A stretch of 64,000 nt of DNA from Nemertoderma westbladi (GCA_032718475.1 JAUCBJ010000709.1:1-64000); one strand, 5' to 3'. Shown: positions 19,001 through 27,770, counted from the first letter of the stretch. Translations and numbers: made by a program. Notes: a model not told the origin generated them from the sequence alone.

Positions 19001-19807
19001 CACGTGCTCAGGTAAGCCATCGCTGGAGGTTGTGCTCATACGGTCAGACATTTCCTGAGGGCAGTTAAAGTTCACTGTCAAAATTTTAGTTTTCTTGGAG
19101 TTTATAAAAAGACCAACACTAGAAGCAACCTGCTCCAATGAGCAGAGGGGCTTTTGGGTTCCCTCTAGTGAGTCTGACAGTACCCCTAAGTCATCATCAA
19201 AGTCTAGATCAGTATGATACTTTGCTGGATTTCCTCTACTATTTGTGCCAGTAGGGGGTGTTACCATCACCCCATCTTTATTAAGTTGATCTAAGGACAT
19301 GAGTAGAACATAATCAACCACAATAATGAATAATAAATGTGCAAGTAAGTGTGTCAACTACAATAACTCCCTATAGGACTAAGAGTGGACCTGAGTCATC
19401 ATCAGGTAAACACACGTATGGCGCCATAGGTGGTCGGGGGACGGAATAGAAGGAATAGAAGGCTTTAATGAAGTCAACAAGTGATTCATCTAAGCGATTC
19501 ATACGTTGATGTTATTTATTTGTAACACAACTAAATTTCTATATATTTTAGGAGTATTGATAATATAACTAACTGACTTACTAAAGATATCTTTAGTAGG
19601 TCATGATATTATATAATATTTTCAAGCAGTTTAAAGCTGTCTTGTTTATTACTATTGTAATTGTTTCAGCATGCAAAGGGGACTCCTATATATGTGTTCG
19701 TTCGCATCATGGTTCTCATCAACATATTCTGCAACCCAATTATCTATTCCGCTCAGCTTAAAAGTTTCCAGAATCGCGCTAAAAAGATATTTAGCCGAAT
19801 CAATTAG
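6816..19807 (+). CDS. Class A (rhodopsin-like) GPCR, six exons
   Basis: Six exons (6816-7080, 11996-12069, 13229-13392, 13982-14139, 14357-14472, 19670-19807) join in phases 1, 0, 2, 1, 0 to a 304-residue seven-helix receptor. Landmarks: TM1 with GIVLNGF; TM3 with a Cys (RLYCSL) for the extracellular disulfide; ITTDRLLL at the E/DRY position followed by HPIMY; a second Cys in loop 2 (YKCIRY); CWIP in TM6; NPIIY in TM7. Exon 6 ends with a short basic tail and TAG at 19805. TM7 has no retinal-binding Lys six residues before NPxxY, so it is not an opsin. The ligand cannot be told. LINE B ends about 70 bp upstream, so a promoter or 5' exon may lie within or beyond it. No lesion is visible. Confidence 0.85.
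7140..7745. repeat. Inverted-repeat (MITE-like) block with 46-bp tandem units
   Basis: The left part (7150-7205) reads AAACATCCTAATCTCAAACA then CTGATTGG. Its reverse complement recurs at the right, where about four tandem 46-bp units (7440-7670) share CCAATCAGAGACTG and AATTAGGATGTTCT. This suggests a small DNA element whose right arm was amplified. Target-site duplication was not resolved. Confidence 0.5.
7760..8480. other. Intron 1 DNA, no feature seen
   Basis: AT-rich intron sequence with no reading frame, RNA gene or repeat that I can support. Confidence 0.5.
8484..11180. mobile_element. Inverted-repeat element enclosing the 67-bp minisatellite
   Basis: The left arm (8484-8635) and right arm (11041-11180) are inverted copies of about 140-150 bp. 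Shared blocks include GGGGTCGAACTAGT, GTGTTCCAAACGCTGTAAGG and ATGTAAGGGTTAT. Between them lie the 67-bp minisatellite and short flanks. No transposase frame is visible. The architecture (inverted arms around tandem repeats) fits a fold-back or other non-autonomous DNA transposon. The target duplication was not found, so the exact ends are uncertain. Confidence 0.6.
8939..10790. repeat. 67-bp minisatellite, about 27 copies
   Basis: The unit contains GCGTCGAGACATATCAAG, TACCATGAGGTCGGCC and CATCCGTTTACTTCC. Copies differ mainly at GCGCG/GCGTG and ACATATCAAG/ACAATCAAG (a 1-bp shorter version), plus one truncated copy near 10665. Long apparent frames here come from the lack of stops in the unit; the unit length is not a multiple of three, so successive copies shift frame. 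Confidence 0.9.
11200..11480. other. Intron 1 DNA between repeats
   Basis: Contains short GCGAT-containing inverted motifs (for example CATCGCGTAGGGACATACTG near 11341) but no gene or defined element. Confidence 0.4.
11484..11940. repeat. 35-bp minisatellite, about 13 copies
   Basis: The unit reads GAGGGTACTGAGGGTCAAAT followed by CCAGGCTGCACCCCT. Copies are almost identical; the last one is shortened near 11915. It lies about 55 bp before GPCR exon 2. Confidence 0.9.
11996..12069 (+). CDS. GPCR exon 2 (TM2-TM3 start)
   Basis: Acceptor TTACAG|GT and donor ATG|GTAAGT. It encodes GASYVAGRLYCSLIW and the start of TM3. The Cys is the expected TM3 disulfide partner. Confidence 0.8.
12320..12965. 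repeat. Degenerate G-rich minisatellite (GGGAATGTGG-like)
   Basis: Irregular repeats of roughly 8-12 bp such as GGGAAGGTGG, GGGAATGTAGG and GGAAGATGGG, strongly strand-asymmetric (G on plus). Apparent proteins rich in W, E, G and M are products of the repeat. Confidence 0.85.
13229..13392 (+). CDS. GPCR exon 3 (TM3 end, DRL, TM4)
   Basis: Acceptor TTTCCAG|GTTTC; donor GG|GTTGGT, a weaker but GT donor chosen because it joins in phase to exon 4 and gives a Gly codon. It encodes ITTDRLLLIVHPIMYQ and a TM4 ending in FQIPAWDAI. Confidence 0.8.
13393..13981. other. GPCR intron 3, no feature seen
   Basis: AT-rich intron with a pyrimidine-rich acceptor tract (TTTTTTTTCTTCTAG). No repeat or gene was recognised. 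Confidence 0.6.
13982..14139 (+). CDS. GPCR exon 4 (loop 2, TM5)
   Basis: Acceptor CTTCTAG|A and donor AAAG|GTATGT. It carries the loop-2 Cys (YKCIRY) and TM5 (PLYFVVIRPFPQVIYMG), ending in a Lys/Ser-rich start of intracellular loop 3. Confidence 0.8.
14357..14472 (+). CDS. GPCR exon 5 (loop 3, TM6)
   Basis: Acceptor ATTACAG|GA and donor GTG|GTAAGT. It encodes the end of loop 3 and TM6 with FGICWIPNSI, the CWxP toggle motif. Confidence 0.8.
14699..14815 (-). mobile_element. LINE copy C, left piece
   Basis: Diverged minus-strand copy of the LINE A/B family (thumb region; matches the TGAACTCGGCGTAGCATT block of copy A at 132). It is interrupted at 14815 by the composite insertion and resumes at 18776. 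Confidence 0.7.
14816..15005 (-). repeat. Inverted partial 411-bp unit
   Basis: On the minus strand it runs from TACCCGGTTAAAAAGTACGC through TGTGATGGGATTAG to ACTATCAATAATC, that is the non-tRNA half of the tandem unit. It has no hammerhead. Confidence 0.8.
15009..15785 (+). pseudogene. CR1/Jockey-like LINE RT, C-terminal fragment
   Basis: 258 codons open to a TAA stop at 15783. They start in the RT after motif C (LQKLDEWLKDNRLSLNLKK, then TEYLIFSNK), then FLGIWIDNKLTWKNH, PYILYGIILWGSAY and KIIRAIT, ending in ARKLKLHMLSEL. This is the typical thumb and C-terminal region of CR1/Jockey-type LINEs. There is no start codon and no catalytic motif, so it is a 5'-truncated fragment. The following 500 bp look like its 3' UTR, with a duplicated AATTTCGGCACA-containing block near 15990 and 16050. 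Confidence 0.8.
16441..16495 (+). promoter_or_regulatory. tRNA-like Pol III A/B boxes (unit 1)
   Basis: A-box-like TGGCCTAGTGGTTG near 16443 and B box GGTTCGAATCC at 16485-16495, about 40 bp apart. This is standard for a tRNA-derived type 2 Pol III promoter. The same pair occurs in units 2-6 (B boxes about 10-20 bases before each ribozyme). The direction is the same as the ribozymes. Confidence 0.75.
16500..16540 (+). ncRNA. Type I hammerhead ribozyme, unit 1
   Basis: Stem I CCACG/CGTGG closes the fold; the core is CTGATGA, stem II is GACC/GGTC with loop CAGTAA, then GAAA, and a minimal stem III in ACGCGT with cleavage predicted after GTA (16535). All invariant core bases (CUGANGA, GAAA, U-H at the cleavage site, the G-C pair at the base of stem II) are present. 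A very short stem III is typical of animal retrozyme and satellite hammerheads, which may work as dimers. Confidence 0.9.
16915..16955 (+). ncRNA. Type I hammerhead ribozyme, unit 2
   Basis: Same 41-base fold as unit 1 with an intact core; predicted cleavage after 16950. Confidence 0.9.
17327..17367 (+). ncRNA. Type I hammerhead ribozyme, unit 3
   Basis: Same fold and intact core; predicted cleavage after 17362. Confidence 0.9.
17738..17778 (+). ncRNA. Type I hammerhead ribozyme, unit 4
   Basis: Same fold and intact core; predicted cleavage after 17773. Confidence 0.9.
18149..18189 (+). ncRNA. Type I hammerhead ribozyme, unit 5
   Basis: Same fold and intact core; predicted cleavage after 18184. 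Confidence 0.9.
18560..18600 (+). ncRNA. Type I hammerhead ribozyme, unit 6
   Basis: Same fold and intact core; predicted cleavage after 18595. Confidence 0.9.
18776..19495 (-). mobile_element. LINE copy C, right piece (RT)
   Basis: Diverged continuation of LINE C. At 18980-19357 it encodes THLLAHLLFIIVVDYVLLMS and DLDFDDDLGVL (the catalytic FADD is changed to FDDD). A motif-A-like LVDFIKAF is read near 19470 in another frame. It is clearly degenerate and older than copies A and B. Confidence 0.7.
19578..19605. repeat. 28-bp palindrome
   Basis: GACTTACTAAAGATATCTTT plus AGTAGGTC reads almost identically on both strands. It lies in the last 100 bp of GPCR intron 5. Function unknown. Confidence 0.6.
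19670..19807 (+). CDS. GPCR exon 6 (TM7, C-terminal tail)
   Basis: Acceptor TTTCAG|CATGC. It encodes TM7 with NIFCNPIIYSAQLK and a short basic tail ending RIN before TAG. It lies 5.2 kb from exon 5 because of the nested insertions in intron 5. Confidence 0.85.
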   Translation, partial: HAKGTPIYVFVRIMVLINIFCNPIIYSAQLKSFQNRAKKIFSRIN

Positions 19808-19854
19808 ATAAATGGCACCTCATGATATAAAGAAGGTGTAATGAATATACGACG

Positions 19855-20400
19855 ATAAGTTATATATATATACGAAGGAAAATATTTAATATTTATGGTG
19901 AGATATATTTCAGTACTTTTGCGATCAATTACATATATTTAAAATAAAATATTTATTATTTATTGTGATATATATTTAAGTATTTTTGCGACATAATTAA
20001 ATATATATATGAAGGAAAATAATTATAATTTATGGTGTTATATATTTCAGTACTTTTGCGATCAATTACATATATTTAAAATAAAATATTTATTATTTAT
20101 TGTGATATATATTTAAGTATTTTTGCGACATAATTAAATATATATATGAAGGAAACTAATTATAATTTATGGTGTTATATATTTCAGTACTTTTGCGATC
20201 AATTACATATATGTAAAGGAAAATATTTATTATTTATTGTGATATATATTTCAGTATTTCTGAGACCTAATCACATATGAATAAAGTTATTTATATTTAT
20301 TGTGATATATTTATATTGTAGTGTTTTAGCAAACTTATTACATTATTCAAGAAAAGTGTTTATTTTTTATGGTGATATATTTCAGTATTTTTGCTGAAAT
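19855..20400. repeat. AT-rich tandem repeat, ~137-bp period
   Basis: The block TTTTGCGATCAATTACATAT recurs at about 19917, 20054 and 20191, with internal half-repeats (TTTTTGCGACATAATTAAAT). The copies decay toward 20400. It lies directly downstream of the GPCR stop. Confidence 0.8.
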
Positions 20401-20590
20401 ATGAAACCTTAGTAGCTTTGCGTAACACCAACAATTCTTTGTTTGTCAGTAGTGTCCAGGTATCATCCCCGTTTAAAAGTACACTTTCCTCTGTGGTTCG
20501 AAAGAACTTATTCTTCAGGTGCCTGGAGAGATCTGACCATTTTTGATAGAGCTACCCACGCCTTTGCTTTACTAATTTCTATGTCTTTCT
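20400..20590 (-). pseudogene. LINE RT thumb fragment
   Basis: Minus-strand frames read DIEISKAKAWVALSKM, then, after a frame change, KNKFFRTTEESVLLNGDDTW. This is the thumb region (compare KVRLFRAAVVPVLLYGS in LINE A) of a different, decayed LINE. Too short to classify. Confidence 0.55.
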
Positions 20591-20614
20591 ATAAATGACC
20601 CGTAGGCCTACTGG

Positions 20615-20727
20615 TACTGTACCGGACCGGTACTGTACCGGACCCGTACTGGTACTGTACCGGACCCGTACTGGTACTGAACTGTACCGGACCGGTACTG
20701 GTACTGTACTGTACCGGACTGGTACTG

Positions 20728-20730
<3 letters not shown>
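20615..20730. repeat. CCGGTAC palindromic repeat, short block
   Basis: Tandem arrangement of TACTGTACCGGACCGG and CCGTACTGG modules, followed by a run of about 30 T at 20731-20760. Reads open in all six frames because the modules are near-palindromic and stop-free. Confidence 0.85.
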
Positions 20731-20762
<32 letters not shown>

Positions 20763-20892
20763 GGTGAGAATGATAGTATAATAACATAGTTGATACAATG
20801 GATTTCAAATTGCACTATTACACCCTATCACCAAATCTGATTTATACAATGAGGTACAGTGATACGGATGTAAGGGGGAAATTCAAAACAGG

Positions 20893-21487
20893 TACTGTAC
20901 TGTACCGGACCGGTACTGGTACTGTACCGGACCGGACCGGTACTGTACTGTACCGGACCCGTACTGGTACTGTACCGGACCCGTACTGGTACTGTACTGT
21001 ACCGGACCGGTACTGTACCGGACCGGACCGGTACTGTACTGTACCGGACCCGTACTGGTACTGTACCGGACCCGTACTGGTACTGTACCGGACCCGTACT
21101 GTACTGTACCAGACCGGTACTGGTACTGTACTGGACCCGTACTGGTACTGTACCGGACCCGTACTGGCATTGTACCGGACCGGTACTGGTACTGTACTGT
21201 ACCGGACCGGTACTGGTACTGTACCGGACAGGACCGGTACTGTACTGTACCGGACCCGTACTGGTACTGTACCGGACCCGTACTGGTACTGTACTGTACT
21301 GTACAGGACCGGTACTGGTACTGTACCGGACCGGACCGGTACTGTACTGTACCAGACCCGTACTGGTACTGTACAGGACCCGTACTGGTACTGTACTGTA
21401 CCGGACCTGTACTGGTACTGTACTGTACCGGACCCGTACTGGTACTGTACCGGACCGGTACTGGTACTGTACTGTACCGGACTGGTA
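20893..21487. repeat. CCGGTAC palindromic repeat, long block (~600 bp)
   Basis: Higher-order array of GTACTGTACCGG, ACCGGTACTGG and ACCCGTACTGG modules. The apparent proteins of 220-340 residues (GTVPVRYST on one strand, YRTGTGTV on the other) are repeat products. It abuts the LINE tail fragment at 21488. Confidence 0.9.
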
Positions 21488-21690
21488 CTGAATAAGCATG
21501 GTGGACAGCCCATGACTTTCTTGAGACGCAACTTAAAGGACATTGGCCTTGAAGATGCGGATGATCTAGCAAATGTCATGGGTGGCAGAGAGTTGTGGCA
21601 GCGCAATTTTGTCGACAAGACGGCACAGCATCTAAATATATGTGTAATATATATTATGCATCTGCAATGTAGCATGCCAATAGTAGTAGT
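21488..21690 (+). pseudogene. LINE A-family C-terminal tail fragment
   Basis: Reads NKHGGQPMTFLRRNLKDIG, DADDLANVMGGRELWQRNF, then the 3' end with TAGTAGTAGTAG repeats at about 21680. Same tail as LINE B (2830-3050), in the opposite orientation. The junction with the CCGGTAC array is at the NKHGGQ codons. Confidence 0.75.
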
Positions 21691-21894
21691 AGTGCTGACA
21701 CCTTTTATTTTAACTTTCCGCCAACTGAAGCAATTCTTAATGGCTCATCTTTCTTTGCTCCACATAATAAATATGCATATCTCTTCACAAACCACATTCG
21801 GGCAAGTTTTCCTTTAAGAGTAGGAATATGTTCGTCACCATCCATTTCCATCAAGTCATAATAATAATAATAGGCAAATGCAAGTGATAGTTTC

Positions 21895-22110
21895 GACGCA
21901 ATCAAAATTGATCCCTCTCCAGGGTGAAAATCGACGCAAATAACACCTGTTTACTCTCAAAAATTAAATTTCAATCTGTTCTGTTGAGATTCGTTTATTG
22001 TTTTAGTTGGAATAACGTGCCACTGTAAACTGCTCCTTTCCCTAAATTGATAATTTAACATTGAGACAAAATAATTCGCCGAAATGGGATTTGCCCCCCC
22101 CCCCCCCGCC
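21895..22110 (-). repeat. Poly(C)-linked MITE-like repeat, copy 1
   Basis: A block of about 215 bp whose reverse complement matches 30735-30980 (shared TAACGTGCCACTGTAA, CTCCTTTCCC and AATTCGCC). It ends at a run of about 15 C at 22090. Part of it is also found at 35215-35285. Confidence 0.6.
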
Positions 22111-22346
22111 CAACCCCTGTCTCGACGGTGCATAGTGTGATGTACCTGCCTGCTGCAAAACAAATATCTCAGCAGCATTTAGAGTGAGTTAACTATTAAC
22201 TGTAGGTTTCGATAAACGCCTGAGATTCTTTAAAATTCATATTTGTATTAAACAATATACCGGTACCCCAAAATCACGATAGGATGCTGACTAACAGTCG
22301 AAGGTTATAGCTATGCGACGTGTGTCACATTTAATTGTTGCGGTCT

Positions 22347-22360
22347 GTTGCTATGGTAAC
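22347..22360 (-). promoter_or_regulatory. RFX X-box-like site
   Basis: On the minus strand GTTACCATAGCAAC fits the X-box consensus GTNRCC-(0-3)-RGYAAC exactly. It sits between an inverted pair TGTCACATTTA / TAAATGTCA. No neighbouring gene was recognised, so the role is speculative. Confidence 0.4.
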
Positions 22361-22379
22361 GTGGACTGTAAATGTCACC

Positions 22380-22800
22380 CAAGTGTGTACAATATGACGG
22401 GAAGTATCACCATGCTACTGAGCTGTAGTGATATTTTTAAATAATTACTTAAATTAAATTAATTAAATAATAATTTTTAAAAATAGTTACAAATATTGGA
22501 ACAAATAGTTGAGTAAAGGTACACGAATTCTCCACTTCTTAAACTTAATATTTTGTTACTTGTGTAAATTACTCTGGTCCAAATAATGGGCCTGTTTCTG
22601 CGACATTAGACTCTATTTGATTTTATATTGCCCTTGATATGTTCCCGAGATGTTATTTAAGTTGTGTGATGGGTTTTTAATTCTTAAAACTGTTTGTTGA
22701 TTTTCTCAGGAAAAGGAAAGGTGAGACAAAGAAATTAATAATTTAAATTTCATAAATCTGTTGCTAAAACGGTTACTAGGGCCGGGTTGGCGGACTAAAA
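22380..22800. other. AT-rich DNA, no feature seen
   Basis: Nothing beyond AT-rich sequence could be supported between the X-box-like site and the satellite. Confidence 0.5.
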
Positions 22801-25800
22801 GGGATATCTGCTGCTTCTACCTTATTGGAAGGCAGCAAGGCAGGACGATATCGTTGGCTAAGTCGGTGTCTGTGATTGTATGAGCGGGATATCTGCTGCT
22901 TCTACCTTATTGGAAGGCAGCAAGGCAGGACGATATCATCGGCTAAGTCGGTGTCTGTGATTGTATGAGCGGGATATCTGCTGCTTCTACCTTATTGGAA
23001 GGCAGCAAGGCAGGACGATATCATTGGCTAAGTCGGTGTCTGTGATTGTATGAGCGGGATATCTGCTGCTTCTACCTTATTGGAAGGCAGCAAGGCAGGA
23101 CGATATCATCGGCTAAGTCGGTGTCTGTGATTGTATGAGCGGGATATCTGCTGCTTCTACCTTATTGGAAGGCAGCAAGGCAGGACGATATCGTCGGCTA
23201 AGTCGGTGTCTGTGATTGTATGAGCGGGATATCTGCTGCTTCTACCTTATTGGAAGGCAGCAAGGCAGGACGATATCGTTGGCTAAGTCGGTGTCTGTGA
23301 TTGTATGAGCGGGATATCTGCTGCTTCTACCTTATTGGAAGGCAGCAAGGCAGGACGATATCGTTGGCTAAGTCGGTGTCTGTGATTGTATGAGCGGGAT
23401 ATCTGCTGCTTCTACCTTATTGGAAGGCAGCAAGGCAGGACGATATCGTTGGCTAAGTCGGTGTTTGTGATTGTATGAGCGGGATATCTGCTGCTTCTAC
23501 CTTATTGGAAGGCAGCAAGGCAGGACGATATCGTTGGCTAAGTCGGTGTCTGTGATTGTATGAGCGGGATATCTGCTGCTTCTACCTTATTGGAAGGCAG
23601 CAAGGCAGGACGATATCGTTGGCTAAGTCGGTGTCTGTGATTGTATGAGCGGGATATCTGCTGCTTCTACCTTATTGGAAGGCAGCAAGGCAGGACGATA
23701 TCGTTGGCTAAGTCGGTGTCTGTGATTGTATGAGCGGGATATCTGCTGCTTCTACCTTATTGGAAGGCAGCAAGGCAGGACGATATCGTTGGCTAAGTCG
23801 GTGTCTGTGATTGTATGAGCGGGATATCTGCTGCTTCTACCTTATTGGAAGGCAGCAAGGCAGGACGATATCGTTGGCTAAGTCGGTGTCTGTGATTGTA
23901 TGAGCGGGATATCTGCTGCTTCTACCTTATTGGAAGGCAGCAAGGCAGGACGATATCGTTGGCTAAGTCGGTGTCTGTGATTGTATGAGCGGGATATCTG
24001 CTGCTTCTACCTTATTGGAAGGCAGCAAGGCAGGACGATATCGTTGGCTAAGTCGGTGTCTGTGATTGTATGAGCGGGATATCTGCTGCTTCTACCTTAT
24101 TGGAAGGCAGCAAGGCAGGACGATATCGTTGGCTAAGTCGGTGTCTGTGATTGTATGAGCGGGATATCTGCTGCTTCTACCTTATTGGAAGGCAGCAAGG
24201 CAGGACGATATCGTTGGCTAAGTCGGTGTCTGTGATTGTATGAGCGGGATATCTGCTGCTTCTACCTTATTGGAAGGCAGCAAGGCAGGACGATATCGTT
24301 GGCTAAGTCGGTGTCTGTGATTGTATGAGCGGGATATCTGCTGCTTCTACCTTATTGGAAGGCAGCAAGGCAGGACGATATCGTTGGCTAAGTCGGTGTC
24401 TGTGATTGTATGAGCGGGATATCTGCTGCTTCTACCTTATTGGAAGGCAGCAAGGCAGGACGATATCGTTGGCTAAGTCGGTGTCTGTGATTGTATGAGC
24501 GGGATATCTGCTGCTTCTACCTTATTGGAAGGCAGCAAGGCAGGACGATATCGTTGGCTAAGTCGGTGTCTGTGATTGTATGAGCGGGATATCTGCTGCT
24601 TCTACCTTATTGGAAGGCAGCAAGGCAGGACGATATCGTTGGCTAAGTCGGTGTCTGTGATTGTATGAGCGGGATATCTGCTGCTTCTACCTTATTGGAA
24701 GGCAGCAAGGCAGGACGATATCGTTGGCTAAGTCGGTGTCTGTGATTGTATGAGCGGGATATCTGCTGCTTCTACCTTATTGGAAGGCAGCAAGGCAGGA
24801 CGATATCGTTGGCTAAGTCGGTGTCTGTGATTGTATGAGCGGGATATCTGTTGCTTCTACCTTATTGGAAGGCAGCAAGGCAGGACGATATCGTTGGCTA
24901 AGTCGGTGTCTGTGATTGTATGAGCGGGATATCTGCTGCTTCTACCTTATTGGAAGGCAGCAAGGCAGGACGATATCGTTGGCTAAGTCGGTGTCTGTGA
25001 TTGTATGAGCGGGATATCTGCTGCTTCTACCTTATTGGAAGGCAGCAAGGCAGGACGATATCGTTGGCTAAGTCGGTGTCTGTGATTGTATGAGCGGGAT
25101 ATCTGCTGCTTCTACCTTATTGGAAGGCAGCAAGGCAGGACGATATCGTTGGCTAAGTCGGTGTCTGTGATTGTATGAGCGGGATATCTGCTGCTTCTAC
25201 CTTATTGGAAGGCAGCAAGGCAGGACGATATCGTTGGCTAAGTCGGTGTCTGTGATTGTATGAGCGGGATATCTGCTGCTTCTACCTTATTGGAAGGCAG
25301 CAAGGCAGGACGATATCGTTGGCTAAGTCGGTGTCTGTGATTGTATGAGCGGGATATCTGTTGCTTCTACCTTATTGGAAGGCAGCAAGGCAGGACGATA
25401 TCGTTGGCTAAGTCGGTGTCTGTGATTGTATGAGCGGGATATCTGCTGCTTCTACCTTATTGGAAGGCAGCAAGGCAGGACGATATCGTTGGCTAAGTCG
25501 GTGTCTGTGATTGTATGAGCGGGATATCTGCTGCTTCTACCTTATTGGAAGGCAGCAAGGCAGGACGATATCGTTGGCTAAGTCGGTGTCTGTGATTGTA
25601 TGAGCGGGATATCTGCTGCTTCTACCTTATTGGAAGGCAGCAAGGCAGGACGATATCGTTGGCTAAGTCGGTGTCTGTGATTGTATGAGCGGGATATCTG
25701 CTGCTTCTACCTTATTGGAAGGCAGCAAGGCAGGACGATATCGTTGGCTAAGTCGGTGTTTGTGATTGTATGAGCGGGATATCTGCTGCTTCTACCTTAT

Positions 25801-27413
25801 TGGAAGGCAGCAAGGCAGGACGATATCGTTGGCTAAGTCGGTGTCTGTGATTGTATGAGCGGGATATCTGCTGCTTCTACCTTATTGGAAGGCAGCAAGG
25901 CAGGACGATATCGTTGGCTAAGTCGGTGTCTGTGATTGTATGAGCGGGATATCTGCTGCTTCTACCTTATTGGAAGGCAGCAAGGCAGGACGATATCGTT
26001 GGCTAAGTCGGTGTCTGTGATTGTATGAGCGGGATATCTGCTGCTTCTACCTTATTGGAAGGCAGCAAGGCAGGACGATATCGTTGGCTAAGTCGGTGTC
26101 TGTGATTGTATGAGCGGGATATCTGCTGCTTCTACCTTATTGGAAGGCAGCAAGGCAGGACGATATCGTTGGCTAAGTCGGTGTCTGTGATTGTATGAGC
26201 GGGATATCTGCTGCTTCTACCTTATTGGAAGGCAGCAAGGCAGGACGATATCGTTGGCTAAGTCGGTGTCTGTGATTGTATGAGCGGGATATCTGCTGCT
26301 TCTACCTTATTGGAAGGCAGCAAGGCAGGACGATATCGTTGGCTAAGTCGGTGTCTGTGATTGTATGAGCGGGATATCTGCTGCTTCTACCTTATTGGAA
26401 GGCAGCAAGGCAGGACGATATCGTTGGCTAAGTCGGTGTCTGTGATTGTATGAGCGGGATATCTGCTGCTTCTACCTTATTGGAAGGCAGCAAGGCAGGA
26501 CGATATCGTTGGCTAAGTCGGTGTCTGTGATTGTATGAGCGGGATATCTGCTGCTTCTACCTTATTGGAAGGCAGCAAGGCAGGACGATATCGTTGGCTA
26601 AGTCGGTGTCTGTGATTGTATGAGCGGGATATCTGCTGCTTCTACCTTATTGGAAGGCAGCAAGGCAGGACGATATCGTTGGCTAAGTCGGTGTCTGTGA
26701 TTGTATGAGCGGGATATCTGCTGCTTCTACCTTATTGGAAGGCAGCAAGGCAGGACGATATCGTTGGCTAAGTCGGTGTCTGTGATTGTATGAGCGGGAT
26801 ATCTGTTGCTTCTACCTTATTGGAAGGCAGCAAGGCAGGACGATATCGTTGGCTAAGTCGGTGTCTGTGATTGTATGAGCGGGATATCTGCTGCTTCTAC
26901 CTTATTGGAAGGCAGCAAGGCAGGACGATATCGTTGGCTAAGTCGGTGTCTGTGATTGTATGAGCGGGATATCTGCTGCTTCTACCTTATTGGAAGGCAG
27001 CAAGGCAGGACGATATCGTTGGCTAAGTCGGTGTCTGTGATTGTATGAGCGGGATATCTGCTGCTTCTACCTTATTGGAAGGCAGCAAGGCAGGACGATA
27101 TCGTTGGCTAAGTCGGTGTCTGTGATTGTATGAGCGGGATATCTGCTGCTTCTACCTTATTGGAAGGCAGCAAGGCAGGACGATATCGTTGGCTAAGTCG
27201 GTGTCTGTGATTGTATGAGCGGGATATCTGCTGCTTCTACCTTATTGGAAGGCAGCAAGGCAGGACGATATCGTTGGCTAAGTCGGTGTCTGTGATTGTA
27301 TGAGCGGGATATCTGCTGCTTCTACCTTATTGGAAGGCAGCAAGGCAGGACGATATCATTGGCTAAGTCGGTGTCTGTGATTGTATGAGCGGGATATCTG
27401 CTGCTTCTATCTT
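22800..27413. repeat. 85-bp satellite array, about 54 copies
   Basis: The unit begins GGGATATCTGCTGCTTCTAC and includes GGAAGGCAGCAAGGCAGGAC, GATATCGTTGGCTAAGTCGG and GTGATTGTATGAGC. Within it GATATC-TGCTGC-TTC faces GAAG-GCAGCA and a second GATATC, giving a hairpin or dyad. The first five copies carry ATC/GTC/ATT variants after GATATC; the interior is almost invariant (rare TTGC for CTGC and TTTG for TCTG); the last copy is truncated and diverged. No coding potential. Confidence 0.95.
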
Positions 27414-27494
27414 ATAGGACCTTATCGCAATCGGATAGTAAACAACGTATCAATGTATTATGGTTTCAGCCATACATTTCATTACTGAACTTTG

Positions 27495-27770
27495 TATTAT
27501 GGACACATTATTGGGGGTGTCATGGACACATTATTGGGGGTGTCATGGACACATTATTGGGTGTGTCATGGACACATTAATGGGGGTGTCATGGACACAG
27601 TATTAGGGGTGTCATGGACACATTATTGGGGGTGTCATGGACACATTATTGGGGGTGTCATGGACACATTATTGGGGGTGTCATGGACACATTATTGGTG
27701 GTGTCATGGACACATTATTGGGGGTGTCATACACACATTATTGGGGGTGTCATGGACACATTATTGGATG
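27495..27770. repeat. 23-bp minisatellite, about 12 copies
   Basis: The unit is ATGGACACATTATTGGGGGTGTC with the inverted pair GACAC/GTGTC inside, so each unit can form a small hairpin. Minor variants: TTAATG, CAGTATTAGG and TACACAC. Confidence 0.9.

Noticed and set aside
20798-21817. 339-codon plus-strand frame and three overlapping minus-strand frames
   Set aside because: Products of the CCGGTAC repeat, which lacks stops in every frame; only the LINE tail at the end has meaning.
22800-27413. CRISPR-like reading of the 85-bp array
   Set aside because: No variable spacers: the whole unit repeats, so it is a satellite; the genome is eukaryotic.
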